Shown piece by piece: positions 8,860 to 17,293 of a stretch of DNA of 64,000 nucleotides. The notes beneath the pieces were generated by a model. It did no database searches, was not told where the DNA came from, and saw only the letters and a program-made list of their open reading frames with translations. Origin of the DNA: Cyanobacterium aponinum PCC 10605 (GTDB taxonomy: Bacteria; Cyanobacteriota; Cyanobacteriia; Cyanobacteriales; Cyanobacteriaceae); NCBI RefSeq assembly GCF_000317675.1, contig NC_019776.1, positions 1,674,001-1,738,000 of the forward strand, in the 5' to 3' direction. The position numbers and the translations under genes are program-made. Positions within the stretch are counted from its first letter, which is position 1; the number at the start of each line of letters is the position of its first letter.

Positions 8860-9633
8860 TCACGGTAAGCCCCAAAATTTAGCTTTTTCCTTAAACCAAT
8901 CTTCTTGCCTTAATTTTCTCATTACCTGATTAACTTGGTTTCGTAGTGATTGATATTGTCTCCCTTTAGGAAGTGCGATCGCAATGGGATATGCTCCAAT
9001 AATTTGAGGTAATAACTGATAATTTGATGTTTGTTGAGTTATGCCCGTTAAAACCATTACATCTCCTGCAAAACCCTGCATTTCTCCTTTTTCCATTAAT
9101 TCTAGGGCTTCTTGATAGCTAGAAACTCCTTGTAATGATAGTTGTGGAAATTGATATTGAATTTCTGCGATCGCTCTTGAATTGTTTAAAATGCCTATTT
9201 TTCCCGAAATATCCCTAATATTGCTCAAAAATTGATTTTTTTTGACTATAATCCCTGTTCCAGAAAAATAGTAAATGTCGCTAAAATCCACTAATCTTTG
9301 ACGAGAAGAATTAAAAGTAATAGATGCGATCGCAATGTCCACATCATCCTCTATGACAGCATTTAGCCTATCTTGATTGAGGAGAGGTACAAATTTAATT
9401 GCTTGTTTATCTCCTAATAATTCTTCTGCCAATTTATGAGCTAAATCAATTTCAAATCCCTGTAAATTACCGTTTTGGTCAGTAAAACCTAGTGGTGGTA
9501 AATTATCTTTAACTCCAACAATAATTTTACCCCTAGCTTGAATTTCTTCCCATTCTGCACTTTTCACTAAGGGTGAAGAAAGTAAGTATAAACATAGAGT
9601 TATGGAAAAAAGAAATGATTTAATAATAGTCAT
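8860..9633 (-). CDS. Periplasmic amino-acid-binding protein (SBP_bac_3 type)
   Basis: The 257-residue protein has an N-terminal signal peptide (MTIIKSFLFSITLCLYLLSS, likely cleaved near KSA). It then shows the family-3 solute-binding fold: GKIIVGVKDNLPPLGF, GFEIDLAHKLAEELLG and DIAIASITFNSSRQRLVDFS. Such proteins deliver polar amino acids or similar molecules to ABC importers. No permease or ATPase gene is adjacent, so it may serve a transporter encoded elsewhere or act as a sensor. It converges with the upstream oxidoreductase gene. Confidence 0.85.
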   Translation of the reverse strand: MTIIKSFLFSITLCLYLLSSPLVKSAEWEEIQARGKIIVGVKDNLPPLGFTDQNGNLQGFEIDLAHKLAEELLGDKQAIKFVPLLNQDRLNAVIEDDVDIAIASITFNSSRQRLVDFSDIYYFSGTGIIVKKNQFLSNIRDISGKIGILNNSRAIAEIQYQFPQLSLQGVSSYQEALELMEKGEMQGFAGDVMVLTGITQQTSNYQLLPQIIGAYPIAIALPKGRQYQSLRNQVNQVMRKLRQEDWFKEKAKFWGLP

Positions 9634-9875
9634 AACGAAAAAATTATTAGGGTAAATGAACTGACATCATAAAAAATGATAAAGTTTTTTTGCCAATAAA
9701 TAATAATCAATATAGTCTTAAAAGATTTAAAGAAAAAGAGTTAACAGAACTTATTTTTGAATTGCTAACTATTTTCATTGATTTTATAAATTATTTAGGT
9801 AAAATGAAAACAAAGATATAAATAAACTAAATTACTCTGATATTCTCAACTGTATGAAGATAAGAGGATGTAAAA

Positions 9876-10193
9876 ATGACACTAACGGTTAAAAAGAATA
9901 AATTAGACATTCTCAAAGAAAACATCAAAAAAATAAAGTTAGAAATTGAAGAAGAATATCAAATAGATGAATTAGGATTATTTGGCTCTTATGTGAGAGG
10001 AGAAGAAACGGAAAATAGCGATATAGATTTGTTAGTTACTTTTAAGCCAGAAGCAAGATTTGGCTTGGCAAAATATGGCAAGTTACAAAATTTATTTAGT
10101 GATAGGTTAGGCAAAAAAGTAGATTTAGTTATGAAAAAAGGTTTAAAACCTCATATCGGGAAGCAAATTTTAAGTGAGGTTATTTATCTATGA
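9876..10193 (+). CDS. mntA: MNT-type nucleotidyltransferase, antitoxin of a HEPN/MNT pair
   Basis: The 105-residue minimal nucleotidyltransferase has the diagnostic Gly37-Ser38 and Asp49-x-Asp51 motif (FGSYVRGEETENSDIDLLV). In characterised pairs MntA adds AMP groups to a tyrosine of the HepT RNase and so blocks it. The start follows AAGAGGATG with good spacing. Its stop overlaps the next start by four bases (ATGA, 10190-10193), the translational coupling typical of these modules. The catalytic residues are intact although its partner is broken (see the hepT pseudogene), so the protein is now probably an orphan. Confidence 0.85.
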   Translation: MTLTVKKNKLDILKENIKKIKLEIEEEYQIDELGLFGSYVRGEETENSDIDLLVTFKPEARFGLAKYGKLQNLFSDRLGKKVDLVMKKGLKPHIGKQILSEVIYL

Positions 10194-10675
10194 AAAGAAT
10201 AGTTAAAGACTTTTTACATGATATTTTAGACACAATTAACTCTATTAATCGATTTATTGATAGTTTGAATTTTGATGATTTTTGTGAAGATGAAAAAACT
10301 ATTTTCGCTGTCATTCACGGATTGGAAAGAATAGGAGAAGCAACCAAAAAAGTTACTGACAATTTGCCCTATGTGAAGGAAAAATATTCTAATATGAACT
10401 GGAAAGAAATTGCTGGAATGAGAGATATTTTAATTAACCTCAGTTCGGTTTAAGAATATCCGATAAGGTTAGGTGTCAGGTTTCAGGTTGTAGGTTGCAG
10501 GTGGTAGGGGTTTTTAGCAAGGGGCTTAAGCCCCTTGTTTAAGTCAGTTCGGGTTAAGGCAATTTTATCGTTATTTCTAAGAAACCATAAGGTTTTCTGA
10601 CTGCGAGAAAATAATGCTTTCAGCTTATCCAAAACTCAGGTTATACAAGATATTTTAGAAAATCTTGACCAATAA
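10190..10675 (+). pseudogene. hepT: HEPN RNase toxin (HepT/DUF86), disrupted by a 207-bp element
   Basis: The first 82 codons encode a normal HepT/DUF86 N-terminus, ending GMRDILI. The family's catalytic motif is Rx4HxY; here Arg78 is present but codon 83, where the His should be, is the first base of the inserted element (10436). Read-through gives only five foreign residues before a stop at 10451-10453. Right after the element (10643-10675) an in-frame tail IQDILENLDQ plus stop matches the usual end of such proteins. About 25 codons between the two parts, including His and Tyr, are missing. The toxin is therefore inactive by inference. Confidence 0.85.
10436..10642 (-). mobile_element. MITE-like AACCTSAG element, 207-bp copy B, inside hepT
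   Basis: Inverted copy of the element at 5993-6199, with the same length and ends: AACCTCAGTTCGG at left, CCAAAACTCAGGTT at right. It replaces the catalytic segment of the HEPN gene rather than simply splitting it, and no target-site duplication is visible, so insertion came with, or was followed by, a deletion. Confidence 0.85.
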
Positions 10676-10682
10676 AGACAAA

Positions 10683-13208
10683 TTATTCAATTCTTAAGGG
10701 GTCTGGATCGATAACTAATGAAACAGAATTATGACAATATTGTCTTAAATTGATTAGCTCTTGTTTTATTTCTAAAGAAAATTCTTTCTCACTTTTTAAC
10801 AGAATTTGCCATCGATAACGCCTTGCTACCCTCATAATATTAGCAGGGGCAGGTCCTAAAATTTCCATATAATCTGGTAATAAATTAGCACATAAAGAAG
10901 CGATCGCATCTGCGCTATCTCGAACTTTATCCCCGTCTAAGCCACTAAAACGTAATAAAATCAAATGACCATAAGGAGGATAGCTTAAACTCTCCCTTTC
11001 CTTTAATTCTCGGTCACAAAAAGCCAAATAATCATGATTTTGCACTGCATGGATAACAGGATGTTCGGGGGAGTAGGTTTGAATGATAACTTTGCCTCTA
11101 TCTTCCCCACGGCCTGCCCTTCCTGCCACTTGGGTGAGAGTTTGAAAGGCTCTTTCTGAGGCTCTGTAATCGGAATGAAACAACAAACCATCGGCAGATA
11201 CTACCCCCACAAGGGTAACATTAGCTAAATCAATACCTTTGGTTAACATCTGTGTCCCGATTAAAATATCCGCTTCTCCTTGGGCAAATTCGGTTAAGAT
11301 ACGGCGGTGAGCATTTTTACTGCTAGTGGTGTCGCTATCAAATCGCAATACTTTCAAGTCAGGAAACTCTTTTTCCATTTCCAATACAACTTTTTGTGTT
11401 CCCGTGCCGAAAAATTTTAAATAAGGGGAAAAGCACTGAGGACATTGCTTTGGGTGTAGCTCTGCATGATTGCAATAATGACAACGTAATAATTCCCTTG
11501 CACCATGATGGCTATAATGATAAGATAAGGAAACATCACAATGGGGGCATTCCATAACGTAACCACAACTACGGCAAGAGACAAAAGTACTGTGACCCCG
11601 TCGAGAGATAAATAAAATCGCCTGTTTTCCTTCTGGTTTAAGGTTTTGCAGTTCTACTTTGAGGCGATCGCTAAAAATACTTCTGTTACCTTTACGCAAC
11701 TCTTGACGCATATCGATTATCTCTACTGGGGGGAGAGGTCTTTCTAAGATGCGATCGGGCAAGGAAAGATAATAATGGGGATAAGAGCTAACTAACAAAT
11801 CCTCAATATTATTAATTTTAAGGGGTTTAGGAAAAACAGAAAAGGCTTTCTGCCATGTTTCAAGGGAGGGGGTAGCTGAACCTAGAATAAGGGGACAATC
11901 TGCTAATTCTGCACGCCATTGGGCTACTTTAACAGCATGGTAGGTGGGGATAGGTTGATGTTGTTTAAAACTGGTATCGTGTTCTTCATCTAAGATAATA
12001 ATACCAATATTAGGTAAAGGGGCAAACACGGCGCTTCTTGTGCCAATAACCACTTGAGGCTCACCTGTCAGCATTTGTCGCCATGTGTCGTATCTTTCTC
12101 CATCACTCAAGGCACTATGATAAACGCACACTTGTCCTTTGAATCTTGCCCGAAATCGATCTGTTAATTGAGGAGTTAAACCAATTTCGGGGACTAATAC
12201 AAGAGCAGATTTTTTCTGTGCTAAGATGGGTGCGATCGCCTGTAGATATACTTCTGTTTTACCTGAACCTGTCACACCATGTAATAATACAGTGGAAAAA
12301 GAATGTAAACTGTTAATTAATTCTAAGGCTTGATTTTGAGGGGAAGTTAATGATTTTGGTTGATCTTCGGTGGGGTTAGAATCCTGTAATAAACGCAAGG
12401 TTTCTCTTTCTTGAATAACAATACATCCTTTTCTCTCCAAGGTTTTCACTACAGAATCGCTATTCAATTCGCATACTTTTAATAATTCCTGTAAAGCTAA
12501 TTCTCCATCATGATTTTTGAGGTTTTTTAAAACGTCTTTTTGCTTAGGAGTCAATTTTTCTGAGTTGTTATTTTCTCCTAGAAAGGTGACAACTTTTGTA
12601 AATTTTGGTTTTGCCTTACTAGGGGGTTGTAAATAGGTTTCTAACCATTGTTTTTTTACCAACAAAGAAATTGCTTTTCGGCTATTATTGACCTTCTGGG
12701 TGATAAAACGATAGCTATAATCCCCTTGTTTGCTTTTTTTGAGTAATTTAATTACTTCCCATTCTTTCACCGTGCAGAAATCTTCAGGATTTTCAGGGAT
12801 ATTATTGAATAATAACTTAACCCGACGCTGCGATCGCCCCAAAAGTTTTGGAGGTAAAGCAACCCGAATTACATTGATTAAATCCGTTAAATAATAATTG
12901 GCAGTGCGCTCTAACAATTCCCAATAGTGAGAAGGAAAAAAACCACTACTCACAATATCATCTATTTCTTTAATCTGACTAGAATCAAGATTATCAGGCT
13001 GTTGAGAAAGAATCCTAACTACTACCCCTCCAACAATAGTATTACCAAAAGGAACACTAACAATATCTCCTGCTTTAATAAGAATATCGGGTTTATTTTG
13101 ATAAGTATATAATCCCTCTGCATAGACACAATCCACTAAAACCTCTACCCATTGTTGTGGTACTTGATTATCATATCTATAATCGATAACGGGTTCAGCT
13201 AGTTTCAT
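10683..13208 (-). CDS. priA: Primosomal protein N' (PriA helicase)
   Basis: The 841-residue superfamily 2 helicase has Walker A GVTGSGKT at residues 311-318, the DEEH box in ILDEEHD, and eight cysteines in four CxxC pairs (from CRSCGYVMECPHC to CPQC) that bind two zinc ions between the helicase lobes. PriA reloads the replisome at stalled forks. It is longer than E. coli PriA (732) because of an extended linker (about residues 150-290) between the N-terminal DNA-binding part and the helicase, as in other cyanobacteria. It ends eight bases from the hepT remnant (convergent) and is 36 bp downstream of the antiporter-like gene, on the same strand. Confidence 0.95.
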   Translation of the reverse strand: MKLAEPVIDYRYDNQVPQQWVEVLVDCVYAEGLYTYQNKPDILIKAGDIVSVPFGNTIVGGVVVRILSQQPDNLDSSQIKEIDDIVSSGFFPSHYWELLERTANYYLTDLINVIRVALPPKLLGRSQRRVKLLFNNIPENPEDFCTVKEWEVIKLLKKSKQGDYSYRFITQKVNNSRKAISLLVKKQWLETYLQPPSKAKPKFTKVVTFLGENNNSEKLTPKQKDVLKNLKNHDGELALQELLKVCELNSDSVVKTLERKGCIVIQERETLRLLQDSNPTEDQPKSLTSPQNQALELINSLHSFSTVLLHGVTGSGKTEVYLQAIAPILAQKKSALVLVPEIGLTPQLTDRFRARFKGQVCVYHSALSDGERYDTWRQMLTGEPQVVIGTRSAVFAPLPNIGIIILDEEHDTSFKQHQPIPTYHAVKVAQWRAELADCPLILGSATPSLETWQKAFSVFPKPLKINNIEDLLVSSYPHYYLSLPDRILERPLPPVEIIDMRQELRKGNRSIFSDRLKVELQNLKPEGKQAILFISRRGHSTFVSCRSCGYVMECPHCDVSLSYHYSHHGARELLRCHYCNHAELHPKQCPQCFSPYLKFFGTGTQKVVLEMEKEFPDLKVLRFDSDTTSSKNAHRRILTEFAQGEADILIGTQMLTKGIDLANVTLVGVVSADGLLFHSDYRASERAFQTLTQVAGRAGRGEDRGKVIIQTYSPEHPVIHAVQNHDYLAFCDRELKERESLSYPPYGHLILLRFSGLDGDKVRDSADAIASLCANLLPDYMEILGPAPANIMRVARRYRWQILLKSEKEFSLEIKQELINLRQYCHNSVSLVIDPDPLRIE

Positions 13209-13244
13209 GGTTATAGTTAATAGTTAATAATTCTTTAATTTTTT

Positions 13245-14693
13245 TTAGCCAATGGGTAAAACCATCCAGAATAAGCCAATCACAGTTAAGCTCATGATAC
13301 CAATCAGGTTATCAAATTTTTCTAGTGTTCGGGGCAATTTTAGGGTAATTTTTTTCAGTATGAATAGATATATTAATGCTCCAATCGCAAATGTGATTAG
13401 GGCTTTACTAATATTGACAACGGTATAGGTTTGAGGATAAATCAGATTAGTTGCTATTAATCCTCCCATTAAAATACTGACTCCTAGCCAATAACCTCTT
13501 TTCACTGCTGTTTCAGATATAGATGTATTAGCAGTGGGGAGAAAAATTAGTTTAGAAAGTGCGATCGCTGTTCCGATAACTGCTAAATTGAAAGGTATAT
13601 TTTGCCAACTCAAAATATTTTTCATTACCATTACCTTGGCACTAAAACCAGCTAATAAAGGAATACCGATAATAGATGAGCTTCCTAAAAATAGCACAAA
13701 CCAAAGATAAAAATTAACTCCTTCTTGATTCAATTGTTTAATGTCACGACTAGGTAAATTACCAACAGTTAAAAAAAGAGTGCATTTAGCCAAACCATGA
13801 GTTAAGGCATAAAAACCAGCAATCATAGGAGAGGCAATGATAAATCCTAATTGAGAAACAGTACTTAAAGCTAATAATCTTTTAGTATCATTTTCAAAAA
13901 TAGCCTGTATAACTCCTAAATAAGCCGTAGCAATGGCGACAATTCTGATAACAAAGTCCACCTCATCACTGATAGATGCCAAACGAAGAAAAGGAAAAAT
14001 TCCCGCCTTAACCACGATGCCCGAAAGTAATCCTGACAATGGAGTCTCCACTGAAGCATGAGTAAGAGGAAGCCATAATCCAGATACAAACACTCCTCCC
14101 TTTACTAATAATCCTAACAGAATAAGTGCGATCGCTTCTGGAGGAGAATTAATTAAACCATCAAAACTAAAAGAATTATTCGCCTTATAAATTAAAATTG
14201 CCCCAATTAAATAAAATAACATCGCAGTATTGCTAACAAAAAGGTATCGTAATCCTATCCAAATGCTCTTATCACTGCGGGGATAAACCATAAGCAAAAA
14301 AGCGGCAATACTAATCACCTCGATGGCAACATAAAAACTAATAAAGTCATAGCCAATAAAACAGGCATTAACACTACCGTAGAGAATCATTAATTGAGTA
14401 TAGAAAAAAGCCTTTCTTTCTTCCGACAAACAATAAATTAACACCCCAATGGTAACAAGACAATTAGTAAGAATAAAATAACCGCTAAGTTGATCTACAT
14501 ACAAAGTAACACCAAAATTATCCAATAGCCGCAAAGTAAAATCTACTTCTGATGTCAATATCCAAACAGGATAAGAAATAGATATTAATAATCCTCCTAA
14601 ACTCAAATAACTAGAGTATTTGGGCAATAAATAAACGAGAAAACCAGCAACAAAAGGTAACGCTAACCAAATTAAAGTAATCGTATTATTCAT
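13245..14693 (-). CDS. Antiporter-like membrane subunit (NdhD/MrpD/NuoN family)
   Basis: The 482-residue polytopic membrane protein has about 13-14 hydrophobic helices of the proton-translocating antiporter family. The signature helix region is YVAIEVISIAAFLLMVY, followed by GLLVKGGVFVSGLWLPLTHASVETPLSGLLSGIVVKAG, which holds the conserved lysines and a histidine. It is more like the divergent NdhD5/D6 or Mrp-type subunits of cyanobacteria than NdhD1-D4 of NDH-1, but I cannot place it firmly. No other Mrp or Ndh membrane subunit is adjacent, and ndhJ, 480 bp upstream, is separated by repeats. Role: probably cation/proton exchange. Confidence 0.7.
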   Translation of the reverse strand: MNNTITLIWLALPFVAGFLVYLLPKYSSYLSLGGLLISISYPVWILTSEVDFTLRLLDNFGVTLYVDQLSGYFILTNCLVTIGVLIYCLSEERKAFFYTQLMILYGSVNACFIGYDFISFYVAIEVISIAAFLLMVYPRSDKSIWIGLRYLFVSNTAMLFYLIGAILIYKANNSFSFDGLINSPPEAIALILLGLLVKGGVFVSGLWLPLTHASVETPLSGLLSGIVVKAGIFPFLRLASISDEVDFVIRIVAIATAYLGVIQAIFENDTKRLLALSTVSQLGFIIASPMIAGFYALTHGLAKCTLFLTVGNLPSRDIKQLNQEGVNFYLWFVLFLGSSSIIGIPLLAGFSAKVMVMKNILSWQNIPFNLAVIGTAIALSKLIFLPTANTSISETAVKRGYWLGVSILMGGLIATNLIYPQTYTVVNISKALITFAIGALIYLFILKKITLKLPRTLEKFDNLIGIMSLTVIGLFWMVLPIG

Positions 14694-15170
14694 TTATCTA
14701 CTCATATTTTCCCTAACTTTTAATTGAGCATCAAAAATAAGCATCGACAAAATTCAATGGCTATCAAATAAAGCATTGTTTTTATTCAATACTCTTTTCC
14801 AATGGTAGATTATATTTTCTTTTTCGACAACTGAGAGTTATGTTCAATTAAGTGTGAAACAAATTGAGAAATTTTATAAAGTAATCGGCGGGTTACTGAT
14901 AGGTATTTTTGAGGAGCTAATACCTATTTAACCTGAGTGCGAGATAAATTTTCATCTATGAGTGATGGCGAAAAGGGCAATCATTTGAGTTCAGAGAATT
15001 CGGTGCGCTCGTTCCGCAAAGCTTTACGCAGTAAGGAGTTAAAATAAAAAAGAAATTTCTCCCTAAAACCGTAAGGGTTGAATATATTCAACCCCTACCA
15101 CCTGACACCTTATCTCCCTAACACCCTAACCCAGTACCCCTTAATTATTAAGTTAATTATTGGCTAGTAA
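14694..15170. repeat. Spacer with a left-end fragment of the AACCTSAG family and a palindrome
   Basis: 14694-14929 is AT-rich without a visible gene. At 14930 it starts AACCTGAGTGCGAGATAAA and continues ATTTTCATCTATGAGTGATGG, the left end of the longer AACCTSAG variant also seen at 59386 and 61627; the right terminus is missing. The 20-bp palindrome follows at 15075-15094, then heptamer-like ACCTGAC text up to the ndhJ stop. Confidence 0.65.
15075..15094. repeat. Perfect 20-bp palindrome, second copy
   Basis: Same palindrome as at 7380-7399, located about 75 bp downstream of the ndhJ stop codon, so it would lie at the end of the ndhCKJ transcript. No T-tract follows on the reverse strand, so it is not a classical intrinsic terminator. 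Confidence 0.75.
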
Positions 15171-15722
15171 TTAATAAGCATCTTGTAATTCATAGAAATC
15201 TGGAGATACATAATCTTTTCTTAGAGGCCAACCCACCCAATCTTCAGGCATTAAAATACGTTTTAAATTGGGATGTCCTTCGTAGATGATGCCATACATA
15301 TCATAGCACTCTCTTTCTTGCCAATCTGCACCTCTCCAAATCCAATATACAGAAGGTACTTGAGGATTTTCTCTATTCAAATAAACCTTGATTCTCACTT
15401 CTTGAGGATTAGTTATATTATCTTCTACTTTAAGTAAATGATAAAAACTAACTAATTCTTTTCCTGGACCTAAATCATAAGCACCCTGACACTGTAGATA
15501 ATTAAATCCATAGGCACGTAAAGCAGTCGCAATGGGAATAAGAAACTCAGGGTCAACTTTAATCAATTCTACTCCTGAATGATCTTTTTCGAGGACTTCA
15601 TGAGCAAAACCATTTTCCGTCAACCATTGAGATGTTATCCCCGCTTGGACAATTTCTCCCACCTCGTTATTTTCTTGCTGATTTTCTGTTTCTGGATTGT
15701 TATTATTATTTGCTTCTGTCAT
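15171..15722 (-). CDS. ndhJ: NDH-1 subunit J
   Basis: The 183-residue protein is the 30-kDa (NuoC-like) peripheral-arm subunit of photosynthetic complex I. The C-terminal signature [14 protein letters not shown] followed by [22 protein letters not shown] is diagnostic. The first 25 residues are a low-complexity Asn/Glu-rich extension. NDH-1 oxidises ferredoxin and reduces plastoquinone in respiration, cyclic electron flow and CO2 uptake. The gene is last of ndhC-ndhK-ndhJ, six bases after the ndhK stop. Confidence 0.95.
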   Translation of the reverse strand: MTEANNNNNPETENQQENNEVGEIVQAGITSQWLTENGFAHEVLEKDHSGVELIKVDPEFLIPIATALRAYGFNYLQCQGAYDLGPGKELVSFYHLLKVEDNITNPQEVRIKVYLNRENPQVPSVYWIWRGADWQERECYDMYGIIYEGHPNLKRILMPEDWVGWPLRKDYVSPDFYELQDAY

Positions 15723-15728
15723 TGATGA

Positions 15729-16469
15729 TTAAGCCTCCTTTTGGGTTTTTTCTGTTAATTTTGCTGTATCTACGGGCATTCCCATTGCCGCCGCTAATTC
15801 AGCAGGGGGATTATTTCTGGACTCACTGCGGATATACTTACCTGTCAGAATAGGATCAACTGCTTTCATATTGTGGGTAGTGGAATAATACCTATTGATT
15901 TGACTTCTAACAGTTCCACGCTCTTGAATTGACTCATTTGCTACTTTCTTTCTCAATTTTACGATCGCATCAAAAATAGCTTCAGGGCGGGGAGGGCAAC
16001 CCGGAATATACACATCAACAGGAATTAACTTATCAACCCCACGCACTGCTGTAGTAGAGTCACTGCTAAACATACCCCCTGTAATAGTACAAGCACCCAT
16101 AGCGATAACGTATTTAGGCTCAGGCATTTCCTCATATAAACGCACTAAAGCGGGTGCCATCTTCATAGTAATAGTTCCTGCGGTGATGATTAAATCAGCT
16201 TGACGGGGACTAGAACGAGGAACAAGCCCAAAACGATCAAAATCGAAGCGAGAGCCAATTAGAGCGGCAAATTCAATAAAGCAACAAGCGGTTCCATACA
16301 GCAGGGGCCACAAACTTGATAATCTAGCCCAATTATGTAAATCATCAACGGTGGTTAAAATTATATTCTCTGATAAATCTTGAGTTACTTGACTACGGGC
16401 GGCAGGATTGAGGATTTTTTCCTTTGCCTGATTCTCTAAGTTTTTTAAATCTGTAGCAGAAGTATTCAT
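15729..16469 (-). CDS. ndhK: NDH-1 subunit K (N2 iron-sulfur cluster subunit)
   Basis: The 246-residue PSST/NuoB homolog has the four N2-cluster cysteines at Cys62 and Cys63 (GTACCFIEF), Cys127 (MGACTITGG) and Cys158 ([11 protein letters not shown]). It passes electrons to plastoquinone at the junction of the peripheral and membrane arms. Upstream lies ndhC across an unusually long 240-bp spacer filled with repeats; downstream ndhJ follows almost directly. An N-terminal extension of about 35 residues precedes the core. Confidence 0.96.
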   Translation of the reverse strand: MNTSATDLKNLENQAKEKILNPAARSQVTQDLSENIILTTVDDLHNWARLSSLWPLLYGTACCFIEFAALIGSRFDFDRFGLVPRSSPRQADLIITAGTITMKMAPALVRLYEEMPEPKYVIAMGACTITGGMFSSDSTTAVRGVDKLIPVDVYIPGCPPRPEAIFDAIVKLRKKVANESIQERGTVRSQINRYYSTTHNMKAVDPILTGKYIRSESRNNPPAELAAAMGMPVDTAKLTEKTQKEA

Positions 16470-16709
16470 AAGTTTTTCTTTACTAAGATAGCATCATTTT
16501 TATTGTAATGGACTTGATCCGAGTTGGGGGTTAGGGTAAAAGTTTTAGGTTTCAGGTGGCAGGTTTCAGGTGGTAGGGGTTGAATATATTCAACCCTTAC
16601 GGTGATAAGGGAGAAATTAATTAAACACTGTTGCCCTCCCCCCTCTCGAGGGGGGATAAAGGGGGGTTTGCCTATTGCCTTGTCTTAATTACTAATTCCT
16701 AATTACTCT
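16470..16709. repeat. Repeat-filled spacer inside the ndhC-ndhK-ndhJ operon
   Basis: Between ndhC and ndhK, which are close together in most cyanobacteria. It contains heptamer text (about 16545-16575), the 20-bp palindrome (16577-16596) and the C-rich/G-rich box around CTCGAG (16631-16672). No gene and no clear promoter are seen. If the operon is still one transcript, this adds two strong hairpins between the two cistrons. Confidence 0.75.
16577..16596. repeat. Perfect 20-bp palindrome, third copy
   Basis: Identical to the copies at 7380-7399 and 15075-15094. Here it lies inside the ndhC-ndhK spacer, so two of the three perfect copies belong to the ndh operon. Confidence 0.75.
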
Positions 16710-17072
16710 TTACGACCATTCTAAAGCACCCTTACGCCAAGCATACACGAGGGCAACTACTAAAATTGCGATAAAAATTAAGGCTTCCACAAAAGCTAAT
16801 AAACCCAATGTGTTAAATGCCACTGCCCAAGGATATAAAAAGACTGTTTCTACGTCAAAAACTACAAACACAAGGGCAAACATATAGTAACGGATATTAA
16901 ATTGAATCCATGCCCCCCCAATGGGTTCCATCCCTGATTCATAGGTAGTGCGTCTTTCAGGTCCTCCTGTTTTTGGACGTAGTAATTTAGACGCTGTTAA
17001 AGCTAAAATAGGTACTAAACTACTAACTATCAGAAAACCTAAAAAATACTCATAACCATTAAGTACAAACAT
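16710..17072 (-). CDS. ndhC: NDH-1 subunit C
   Basis: The 120-residue NuoA-like membrane subunit has three transmembrane helices (about 9-28, 63-81 and 90-110). The conserved loop [17 protein letters not shown] and the helix [20 protein letters not shown] are family hallmarks. It connects the peripheral and membrane arms of NDH-1. First gene of the ndhC-K-J operon; its promoter should lie between 17073 and the divergent penicillin-binding protein gene at 17294. Confidence 0.96.
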   Translation of the reverse strand: MFVLNGYEYFLGFLIVSSLVPILALTASKLLRPKTGGPERRTTYESGMEPIGGAWIQFNIRYYMFALVFVVFDVETVFLYPWAVAFNTLGLLAFVEALIFIAILVVALVYAWRKGALEWS

Positions 17073-17293
17073 ATGTTTTTAAAACTCCTGATGGGTTAAT
17101 TATCCGTTTTTTATAGCTAAACTAAAGAAAAACCTTAGTTATGTCAAGTTTAATTCTTGAATCTTGATTTATTATAAAAGGTTTGTGCTAGGATAAAGCG
17201 CAGTCCTTTTCTGCTTAATTATAATGTTATGTAACTAAGCTAGTGTAATACTCTTGCAACTATTTTATAAAATTATTTTTTTGGTCAAAAACT

